A stretch of 47,239 bases of DNA from an uncultured Bacteroidota bacterium. Lineage in GTDB: Bacteria; Bacteroidota; Bacteroidia; Chitinophagales; Chitinophagaceae. Position numbers and translations under genes: made by a program. The DNA lies in assembly GCA_903839875.1 (NCBI GenBank), contig CAIMDZ010000142.1, positions 1-47,239 on the forward strand, given 5' to 3'. The notes below the pieces were generated by a model, which was not told where the DNA came from, did no database searches, and worked only from the letters and a program-made list of their open reading frames with translations. Shown piece after piece: positions 9,304-15,564 of this stretch (positions are counted from its first letter, which is position 1; each line of letters begins with the position of its first letter).

Positions 9304-9967
9304 GGTATATGAGCAAATGCCGGTGATAGCTGTAGCAGACAAAAAAAGCGGAGATGCCAGAGGCCGCAAGCCCTCTGCCTGTAAATGTGAAAGTCAATCG
9401 GTGGAAGTGAGGAAACTGGTAGCATCACTGCCTGATCAAGCATGGGAGGATATAGAGATCCGGCAGGGTACTAAAGGTGTGCTACGGTGCAGCGGATACG
9501 TAAAAAAAGTTTATACCTGGGAAAAGGGAGCAGCTGCAAGTTGCCAGCGATTACTGGTAATACGTAAAACAGAAACCGCTACCGGTGTGGAGATAAAATA
9601 TGCTTTCAGCAATGCGGCCGAAAGTCAATATACGACCACGGAATTGATACAAATGCAATCCCAACGATACTTTATAGAACGCTCATTCCAGGATGCCAAA
9701 CAAGAGATGGGTATGAGTCAATACCAGGTAAGAGGCTGGCTGGCATGGCATCATCATATAGCTTTGGTTTTGTTGTCCATGCAGTTTGTACTAACCGAAA
9801 AAATGCTCTTTAAAAATGAATACCCCTTACTTACCTCCTATGACATCAGGGAGGTGTTCACCCGAGTGTATGCCACAAAGGGATCATCGTTTAAAGAAAT
9901 TATGGCGCAAATGAACACCAGACATAAGCAAAGGCAGGTTGATATCAATAGAAACAGAGGACATTGA
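9304..9967 (+). pseudogene. IS701-type (IS4-superfamily) transposase, C-terminal half only
   Basis: The frame is open from 9263, but IS701-like sequence starts near 9304 (VYEQMPVIAVADKKS). It includes YFIERSFQDAKQEMGMSQYQ, the Y-x-x-x-E-R-S-F-Q-D-A-K signature carrying the catalytic Glu, then VRGWLAWHHHIALVLLSMQF, a C-terminal helix typical of this family. About 220 residues are present of the usual about 400; the N-terminal part with both catalytic Asp residues is missing. The residues just upstream (HNELNFQ) fit the continuation of IstA in a shifted frame, so the two genes are joined by a deletion. No function is expected. Confidence 0.8.
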
Positions 9968-10031
9968 AACTTGTTAAAGTAGAATTAGTCACCATTATAA
10001 AATAAGGAATTCATTTTTCGACTCTTACCCA

Positions 10032-10211
10032 ATGACCAATCCAAGACGGACAGGCGAATTTTTCTCCGAGTGTATTCTAAATGGTCTTTGGGCTGACAGA
10101 AATTGTCCTCCGAGATTTAAAACTTTTAAAGAAATGCACGAATGGTATCAATTAGTGAAATACCGTTTTATATCGGTAAAAATTATCACTAAATCTGGCA
10201 ATCTTTGTTAA
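10032..10211 (+). CDS. Unrecognised 59-codon ORF in IS debris
   Basis: An ATG at 10032 opens a 59-codon frame (starts MTNPRRTGEFFSECILNG, ends IITKSGNLC). Its composition is protein-like (aromatics, charged residues, few simple runs), and the frame stays open upstream for another 18 or so codons. I do not recognise the family. It lies between the IS701 remnant and the XRE gene, so it may be the end of an older gene cut by the insertion sequences rather than a working gene. The rest of 9968-10488 holds only the probable IS701 right end, AT-rich sequence and a hairpin at 10408-10426. Confidence 0.25.
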   Translation: MTNPRRTGEFFSECILNGLWADRNCPPRFKTFKEMHEWYQLVKYRFISVKIITKSGNLC

Positions 10212-10407
10212 GTAGGTGACAACGAAAAGATACACTAAACTAAACAGATAAAATATATGTATATTATTCGCTTGGCAACCAATTAATTAATAAAGTATAA
10301 ATTAAAACAAATTCAAAATGATGTTGATGCCAAATTGAAAACATACCTCAAGCTTGCTTAATCCTGCTATTCCCACTGGTCCAGGCATCGCGCTTGGTCC
10401 TAATATA

Positions 10408-10426
10408 CGCAAGGGTCTCCCTTGCG
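10408..10426 (-). terminator. Hairpin downstream of the XRE gene
   Basis: Perfect 8-bp arms CGCAAGGG (10408-10415) and CCCTTGCG (10419-10426) with a 3-base loop. It lies 5 bp beyond the second in-frame stop of the XRE gene at 10432, where the original gene end would have been. No T run follows on the minus strand, so termination is only plausible. Confidence 0.4.
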
Positions 10427-10488
10427 AAACCCTACTTCTTCTTCAGCATCTCCTCCAAAAACTCAATCCGTTTCATTAATCCATCAAT

Positions 10489-10845
10489 CTACTTTTCCAT
10501 AACCTCAACCAACTTTTCAACTGGGTTAAATTGGTAGGTACAATTAGAGTTACCGCTTGATGAGTTGGCGCCAACAGTAGAGCCTTCGTAATTATTCTGA
10601 ATATTATTTATTACTCGCTCCTCACTAAATTCCTTGATCGCCTCCACGCTCATCTCCAGAGCAGCAGCTATCTGCTCCAGTATATCCTCCTCCACCACCG
10701 GGCTTTGTTCCAGCCTCGATAATGTGCTGCGGCTCATACCCACCTGCTTGGCAAGTGTATCTTGCTTAATGCCCTTTATTGTCCTTATCCGTTCTATATT
10801 CCTGCCCATATGCGGTTGTGGTGTCGTTGCTGTTGGTGGTGGCAT
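10489..10845 (-). CDS. XRE-family helix-turn-helix regulator, shortened by a nonsense codon
   Basis: A 118-residue protein; an alternative start at 10809 (MGRNIERIRTIKGIKQ) removes a 12-residue Pro/Thr-rich lead and is more typical of the family. Residues about 13-75 form a Cro/C1-type HTH (KQDTLAKQVGMSRSTLSRLE, then a helix with EEDILEQIAAALEMS), followed by a Gly/Ser/Asn-rich linker and a C-terminal helix VEKLVEVMEK that ends at TAG (10489-10491). Reading through that stop, the same frame continues IDGLMKRIEFLEEMLKKK to a second TAG at 10432. This completes the coiled-coil tail normally seen in Bacteroidota XRE proteins, so the first TAG looks like a recent nonsense mutation. DNA binding may survive while oligomerisation is weakened. 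It is divergent from the 75-codon gene at 10962 and could regulate it. Confidence 0.8.
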   Translation of the reverse strand: MPPPTATTPQPHMGRNIERIRTIKGIKQDTLAKQVGMSRSTLSRLEQSPVVEEDILEQIAAALEMSVEAIKEFSEERVINNIQNNYEGSTVGANSSSGNSNCTYQFNPVEKLVEVMEK

Positions 10846-10961
10846 AGCTGGTGGTGGTCTTTTTGTGTTACAAAGTTCTCAGGTTGCCGCACACGGTTCC
10901 CTGTAAAATGTTTTCCTATTACAAAAGTATAAAGTTATTTCGCCAAACAAAAACTCCAACC

Positions 10962-11189
10962 ATGAACAACAACACTTTTCCCGGGTTTCCGCATCCCGCC
11001 ACTGATCTTGTGGAATATATGTGCGGCATTGACTTTGTGGTGCTGGCTACCAACAAAAAACTGATTGTGCGCCACAACACTACCGACATAGAACCTTTCA
11101 GGCAATGGCTGAACAGCCACGGTGTGGAAGATATTACCCCCGAAGCCGGCAAGGCTATTATAGAGATATACACCCACATCATTAAATAA
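10962..11189 (+). CDS. Small hypothetical protein (75 aa) divergent from the XRE gene
   Basis: The ATG at 10962 (MNNNTFPGFPHPATDLVEYM) is chosen because the upstream part of the frame is low-complexity and overlaps the divergent promoter region. It is soluble, with no signal peptide. The C-terminal half reads TTDIEPFRQWLNSHGVEDIT then an amphipathic helix ending YTHIIK. I do not recognise the family. A short gene divergent from an XRE regulator is a common arrangement for a regulator and its target, but nothing here identifies a toxin or antitoxin. A perfect hairpin follows 17 bp after the stop. Confidence 0.55.
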   Translation: MNNNTFPGFPHPATDLVEYMCGIDFVVLATNKKLIVRHNTTDIEPFRQWLNSHGVEDITPEAGKAIIEIYTHIIK

Positions 11190-11206
11190 ATCATCAGCCA
11201 GCCCAA

Positions 11207-11239
11207 AGGTGTCCCACACCTCTTAGGTGTGGGACACCT
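11207..11239. terminator. Perfect 15-bp hairpin
   Basis: AGGTGTCCCACACCT (11207-11221) and AGGTGTGGGACACCT (11225-11239) are exact reverse complements separated by CTT. It lies 17 bp after the small gene at 10962-11189, so it is probably its terminator, although no T run follows. Each arm is itself partly palindromic in character (AGGTGT/ACACCT), which would also suit a protein-binding site or a REP-like element. Confidence 0.55.
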
Positions 11240-11265
11240 ACCCCTCGCACCTATGTCCAATTACC

Positions 11266-11428
11266 GTGAAATCCAATAATCCGTTTAATCCGCGATTCAG
11301 ACATCCCCCGCGAAATATTGGCACCCCCTCGGGGTTCTACCCAAAACATAAATATTTACTATTACCATATCACCCCTCGGGGTTTTCAGTGAAATCAAAA
11401 AAATCAGCTTCAATCAGCGGTTCAGACA
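11266..11428. repeat. Two imperfect copies of a compound intergenic repeat
   Basis: A segment starting GTGAAATC and ending TTCAGACA occurs at 11266-11303 and, diverged, at 11389-11428. A palindrome CCCCTCGGGG followed by TT occurs at 11325-11334 and 11373-11382. The layout suggests decayed copies of dispersed non-coding repeats rather than a gene. Between 11430 and 11655 I see only AT-rich sequence. Confidence 0.5.
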
Positions 11429-11655
11429 AAAGCACTTCCACTTTTCTCCTACTTCATAATACTTAAACCATTGCTCATAAATAGTTTACCACCAAAAAAA
11501 CTTTCTATCATAGACTCAAAACTGTATTATCATAGATATTATATTTTGTAATTTAAAATATCTTATTTACATTTGCAGTACCTATGATCAATATCCGCAC
11601 ATATAATTTAAATTTCATCTACTCCTTCCCTGTTTTAAGGGAAAAGGGGTAATAA

Positions 11656-11712
11656 CACCTCCCTCTCAACTCTCCTCCTTTTTTCAAGGAGGAGTACCCG
11701 AAGGGGGAGGTG
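11656..11712. repeat. Nested palindromic REP-like element
   Basis: Outer arms CACCTCCC (11656-11663) and GGGAGGTG (11705-11712) enclose inner arms CTCCTCC (11672-11678) and GGAGGAG (11688-11694). The purine-rich right half and pyrimidine-rich left half are typical of dispersed palindromic repeats in Bacteroidota intergenic DNA. A shorter hairpin, TTCCCT with AGGGAA, lies just upstream near 11627-11645. Confidence 0.6.
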
Positions 11713-11884
11713 GTTTGGAGAGGGCCGGGGTGAGGTCAAACATTCACGTTTATTTAGGCAAATTGATTTTTCACTAAAACTTTCCCTGCAACTCATAACC
11801 AAAATCTATGGGGTCCAATAGCTCAATATGCACGTATATTTTGATAAATGAAAAACTCCACCGATGCAATGATTAGACTTATGA

Positions 11885-12220
11885 CAAAAGTGCGACAATA
11901 ATACGACAATGATACGACATTCACCGATATGCAATATGATTGCTGGTAAAGGGTTTGAAGCAATTTTTGAAAAAAGTTATCCACATAAAAATGTAAAAAT
12001 GCGACAATGAATTCGGTAATAATTTGCTTGCTCTGTGCTACCACGAAGTGGTAAAATCCCTTAGCTCCGATTGCTATCGGGGGGCATCGCCCGCCGAACT
12101 CGCGCATTACTCGCCTCTGTCCAAAAACCATACGACAATAATGCGACAATGATTTATGATAAACGATTGATTATCAAATGTAAGGTGTGCAAAAAAATAG
12201 AAAAATGCGACAATGATATA
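11885..12220. repeat. Recurring (G/A)CGACAAT motif
   Basis: The motif GCGACAAT or ACGACAAT, often followed by GAT or AAT, occurs at about 11891, 11902, 12001, 12132, 12141 and 12207, with a partial copy ACGACATT at 11913, always on the + strand. The spacing is irregular except for two pairs 9-11 bp apart. No protein-coding frame is credible through this stretch. Function is unknown; degenerate direct repeats or binding sites are possible. Confidence 0.4.
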
Positions 12221-12237
12221 GGGGCAATCCCTGCTGG

Positions 12238-12283
12238 TTCGGATTTGCAATCCGAAACCCTGTGGCCGGGGATTTGTAATCCC
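12238..12283. repeat. Pair of short hairpins at the 3' end of the membrane protein gene
   Basis: TTCGGATT/AATCCGAA (12238-12245 and 12249-12256, loop TGC) is followed by GGGATT/AATCCC (12269-12274 and 12278-12283, loop TGT). Both have the pattern GGATT-TGY-AATCC, so they are two copies of one palindromic unit. They abut the stop codon of the minus-strand gene at 12284 and could end its transcript. Confidence 0.55.
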
Positions 12284-13720
12284 TCACCGCTTCCCCTTAC
12301 CACCCCCGTCCTGTTGCACCGCTTTTTCAGCAGGTGCGGTTTCTGGTGCCGGCTTTGGGGCCATAGGCGTCTCTATCCATTCACAAAGCCGCTTCATCAA
12401 TCCGCTGTTGGCCATATAAATCAGCATCAGCGGCAGCATTTTAAACAACCCTCTTTTGGTAGTATTCCCAAGGTCAACCACCGGAAGCAGGTAGCCCAGT
12501 AAGGGCAGCCCGATCAACACCACCGCTATACCATAAAGCATGGTAAGTGATTCCCTGTTATACTTCCTGCTGATCAATAAATCCGCGATTGCCAACGCAT
12601 AAAAAAAGAGGATAAAATAGCTAAATAACCCGACCCCTTTTACTGAAAATATCAGTTGGGTCTGAATATCAAGGAATCGCTGAAAAAACACAGAAACATC
12701 CCCAAGGCTGTTACTTAGCTGGCCGCCCACATCAAAAGGAAGAGGAATGAATAACCGGATAAAAACATGGATACACAATACATAAAACAATGCAGGGATA
12801 ATGATAAACATACCCAGCCTCAAAGCCTGGCTCTTAAAACTCAGATGCAACCTGCGGTTATAAACAGCCACTAACGGCGCTACCAGCATTACCAGTAACA
12901 ATGTTTCGGTGCGTATGTACGTTGCCAGCCCGAATAAAACGGCAGAAAGTACAAAGTCATTCATCCTGTTATCGTTAAGATACCGGGCAAGAAAGTAAAA
13001 TCCGCAAAAGAAGAAAACCATATTGCTGTAATCATACAGGATCACATAGGAATAGGCGTACACTTCAGGTATGCAAACAAAGAACATCACCAGGAAAGCG
13101 GCCACCAGGGCATGCATCCGCTCTTTCATTAAAGTATATAACCACACAACAAAACTTATGGACAAAACACTCAGCCACATCTGACCGAACGGGGTCACCA
13201 GCAGCTTGTATATAATTTGCAGACCTGTTATGTATGGCGACTTGAAATAATTATTGCTGCTTTGCAAGTCAACGGTGAACACAGAGCTGATCATGGTTTT
13301 TTCGCGCACTGCATACTCAGCCAGCAGTTCCGGCCCGCTCAGCATATCCCTTGCATAAGGCGGATAGTAAAAACACCGCCATACACTCAGCCCCACAAGG
13401 AAGGTGATAACCGCCAGGAACGGAACCTCATACCAGGAAGGCCAGTTAATTGCATGAAATTTTGGCTTTCTGAATTTAACCACCAGCGGTATACTGAAAA
13501 ATGCCGTAATCACTGCAACCGAAATGGTTACCGGCATCGTATCTATAGGAATATTCAATAACTGTAAAAAACAGGGAGCAAATGACACCAAAGGCACTCC
13601 TGACATCATTGATAAGCAAAAAGCAGGCAGGGGTCTCAGTTCCACCCTGAGCATCCGCAATACCCCCTTACCGGATAAATAATGCGCAATTAGTAAAAAT
13701 AATAACCCTGCAAAATTCAT
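12284..13720 (-). CDS. Multi-spanning membrane protein, GT-C glycosyltransferase-like
   Basis: 478 residues with about 11-12 hydrophobic segments: one at the N-terminus (FAGLLFLLIAHYLSG), one pair around 55-85, one near 100-120, then many between 175 and 440. There is a long periplasmic-type loop at about 115-165 (SVWRCFYYPPYARDMLSGPE and following). Membrane glycosyltransferases of the GT-C fold (GT39/ArnT-like) have this layout, with acidic residues in the first long loop; here D and E occur at DMLSGPELLAEY. The C-terminal 30 residues are a cytoplasmic Pro/Ala/Lys-rich tail. The substrate cannot be told. The preceding gene ends 4 bp upstream, so the two form an operon. The GT-C call rests on topology only. 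Confidence 0.5.
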   Translation of the reverse strand: MNFAGLLFLLIAHYLSGKGVLRMLRVELRPLPAFCLSMMSGVPLVSFAPCFLQLLNIPIDTMPVTISVAVITAFFSIPLVVKFRKPKFHAINWPSWYEVPFLAVITFLVGLSVWRCFYYPPYARDMLSGPELLAEYAVREKTMISSVFTVDLQSSNNYFKSPYITGLQIIYKLLVTPFGQMWLSVLSISFVVWLYTLMKERMHALVAAFLVMFFVCIPEVYAYSYVILYDYSNMVFFFCGFYFLARYLNDNRMNDFVLSAVLFGLATYIRTETLLLVMLVAPLVAVYNRRLHLSFKSQALRLGMFIIIPALFYVLCIHVFIRLFIPLPFDVGGQLSNSLGDVSVFFQRFLDIQTQLIFSVKGVGLFSYFILFFYALAIADLLISRKYNRESLTMLYGIAVVLIGLPLLGYLLPVVDLGNTTKRGLFKMLPLMLIYMANSGLMKRLCEWIETPMAPKPAPETAPAEKAVQQDGGGKGKR

Positions 13721-13724
13721 AACC

Positions 13725-14201
13725 CTATCTTATATAATGTTTGTAAACACCTACAATGCTATCAAAATGCCTTCTGTTCATCACTTTTTTCAATATTATG
13801 CTGGAATCGCTATGTACCACAATCTCCCAGTTCGCCCTGCCAGCATCAGGACTGTTGGCCCATACCGCATTTATCCCTGTATAATAATAAAACACCGCTG
13901 GCTCGGGTGACACAAATTTGGTCACGTGTAATACTTCAGTCAGGTAATCATTTGGCGGCAGCAGGATAATGGCATTTTCATGAACGGTAATCCTTTTTAT
14001 AGCATTCATGTATATCATGTATGAAAACCCATACCTGCTCAATTTTCTATCTTCAGGGTCCATGTGGTTCATCTGCATAGCAAAATCGTTTCCACTATCC
14101 AGTATCTTGCTAAACAACCACCTGTTATTCGCCGGAAGGGTGAAAAACAATATGATAACCAGAACCCCCGAAAGAAATAAATTGATTTTCTTAAAAGTCA
14201 T
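13725..14201 (-). CDS. Hypothetical membrane-anchored protein, operon partner of the GT-C-like gene
   Basis: 158 residues: a basic N-terminus and one membrane segment (FLSGVLVIILFFTLPA, residues 9-24), then a soluble, probably periplasmic domain with a repeated aromatic pattern (YGFSYMIYMNAIKRI; ILLPPNDYLTE; PAVFYYYTGINAVW). I do not recognise a family. The domain resembles the extracytoplasmic tail seen beside GT-C enzymes, and the 4-bp spacing to the next gene implies joint translation. It reads away from the oxyR-like gene, with a -7 element at 14219-14226. Confidence 0.6.
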   Translation of the reverse strand: MTFKKINLFLSGVLVIILFFTLPANNRWLFSKILDSGNDFAMQMNHMDPEDRKLSRYGFSYMIYMNAIKRITVHENAIILLPPNDYLTEVLHVTKFVSPEPAVFYYYTGINAVWANSPDAGRANWEIVVHSDSSIILKKVMNRRHFDSIVGVYKHYIR

Positions 14202-14218
14202 GCTTTTAAATAATGATT

Positions 14219-14226
14219 CAAAAATA
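14219..14226 (-). promoter_or_regulatory. -7 promoter element for the 14201-12284 operon
   Basis: The minus strand reads TATTTTTG here, matching the Bacteroidota -7 consensus TAnnTTTG, 17 bp before the ATG at 14201. No clear TTTG lies 19 bp upstream, so only half of the consensus is seen. Confidence 0.45.
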
Positions 14227-14340
14227 AGTGAAAATACGGCACTATATAACCGAACTACAACATTTAAAAATTGTTATGCTTCATACAATAAATTATATTA
14301 ATAATAACATTTTTGCAAAAAACTTATACTTTCTATAGAT

Positions 14341-14371
14341 TTTGACTATATCATTCTAAATTGTATGTTTG
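14341..14371 (+). promoter_or_regulatory. Consensus Bacteroidota promoter of the oxyR-like gene
   Basis: TTTG at 14341-14344, then exactly 19 bp, then TATGTTTG at 14364-14371. This is the full -33/-7 consensus (TTTG, N19, TAnnTTTG). Transcription would start near 14378, giving a leader of only about 14 nt before the ATG at 14392. Confidence 0.85.
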
Positions 14372-14391
14372 TGTAATCATACTATCACATT

Positions 14392-15354
14392 ATGACCATC
14401 ACGCAAATAGAATATGCTGTTGCAGTAGCTACCTACAAAAGTTTCGTAGCTGCAGCAGAAAAATGTTTTGTAACTCAGCCAACACTGAGCATGCAGATCC
14501 AGAAACTTGAGGACGAACTCGATGTTAGAATATTCGACCGCAACAAACATCCTATCGCGGTAACCGATATTGGCGCACTTGTGGTGGCGCAAGGACGAAT
14601 TGCGCTCGCTGAATGCGAGCGGATCCATGAAATCATACTGGCGCAAAAGAAAATCTTATCCGGCCATTTTAAGTTTGCCGCAATCCCAACAGTTGCTCCT
14701 AATATACTTCCGGGTCTGCTGGAGAATTATGCAAAGAATTTCCCTTCCATGAAACTCCAGGTAACGGAGATGGAAACCAACCAGATAATATCCGCCCTGC
14801 GCAATAACGAAATAGATGCCGGCCTTTTAAGCACCCCTCTTGAAGAAAACGGCATTAAAGAATACCCGCTATTTTACGAACCATTCGTTGGCTACTTCTC
14901 GGATGGCGAAAAAGCACTGGAGAAGCGCATGATAATACCTGCCGACATATCGCTCGACCGGATATGGCTGCTGAATGAAGGCCATTGCATGCGCAACCAG
15001 ATCATCAATCTTTGCAGCGACCAGGTTCAGAAACTACAGGCAGAACGCCCCTACCGCTACGAATCGAGCAATGTGGAAACCCTCCGCAAAATGGTAGAAA
15101 AAAATGGTGGCATGACTGTTCTTCCTGAGCTCGCCACACTCGAGTTCACAGAAGACCAGATAGAACGTATCCGCTACTTCGAAGACCCGGAACCGGTTCG
15201 TGAAATCAGCCTGGTTACCAACAGCCACTTCGTGCGTATGAGTGTGCTTCAAAGCCTCATGGATGAAATACTAAAACTGGTACCGGAAAAAATGCGCGTG
15301 CAGAAAAAGAACCGAAAGGTTCTCCGCATTCAAAGCGCCAAACTGGAATTGTAA
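14392..15354 (+). CDS. oxyR: LysR-family peroxide sensor OxyR
   Basis: 320 residues, the usual length for OxyR. Residues 1-60 form the LysR winged HTH (YAVAVATYKSFVAAAEKCFV, TQPTLSMQIQKLEDEL); about 90-300 are the two-lobed sensor domain. In the segment LLNEGHCMRNQIINLCSD the two cysteines fall at exactly 199 and 208, the positions that form the regulatory disulfide in Escherichia coli OxyR. Oxidation by hydrogen peroxide converts the tetramer to an activator of catalase, peroxiredoxin and related genes. The gene stands alone under a consensus promoter. No catalase or Dps gene is next to it in this window. The C-terminal 20 residues are a basic extension. Confidence 0.92.
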   Translation: MTITQIEYAVAVATYKSFVAAAEKCFVTQPTLSMQIQKLEDELDVRIFDRNKHPIAVTDIGALVVAQGRIALAECERIHEIILAQKKILSGHFKFAAIPTVAPNILPGLLENYAKNFPSMKLQVTEMETNQIISALRNNEIDAGLLSTPLEENGIKEYPLFYEPFVGYFSDGEKALEKRMIIPADISLDRIWLLNEGHCMRNQIINLCSDQVQKLQAERPYRYESSNVETLRKMVEKNGGMTVLPELATLEFTEDQIERIRYFEDPEPVREISLVTNSHFVRMSVLQSLMDEILKLVPEKMRVQKKNRKVLRIQSAKLEL

Positions 15355-15500
15355 AATATATTTTTCAGACTGTATTGGTTCTATTAAGCTTTAACGGCGA
15401 TGGCACCATTCATCGTCAGGTTGCACCATTTCACAAAACGTGTATGCCGTTATACACCTGCAGTTTTCTCAAACGTATACAATTCGATTAAAAAATACTG

Positions 15501-15560
15501 TAACCTACCAACCTATCAACAAATCAACCTTTGAACCTATCAACAAACCAACCAGTCAAC
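15501..15560. repeat. Degenerate CCTATCAA array (copy 1)
   Basis: About seven degenerate copies of the 8-bp unit (CTACCAAC, CTATCAAC, AAATCAAC, CTTTGAAC and so on) lie just before the 3' end of the giant secreted protein gene. The same unit appears at 37728-37766 (inverted), 38207-38275 and 41411-41592. The rest of 15355-15500 shows no gene or clear terminator. Confidence 0.7.
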
Positions 15561-15564
15561 AGTG

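Noticed and set aside
11823-12149. 108-codon minus-strand frame in the repeat-rich gap
   Set aside because: It runs through several copies of the ACGACAAT motif and palindromic DNA, with no family resemblance; more likely chance.
12071-12502. 143-codon + strand frame overlapping the 3' end of the membrane protein gene
   Set aside because: It starts in repeats and is antisense to a well-supported membrane protein.
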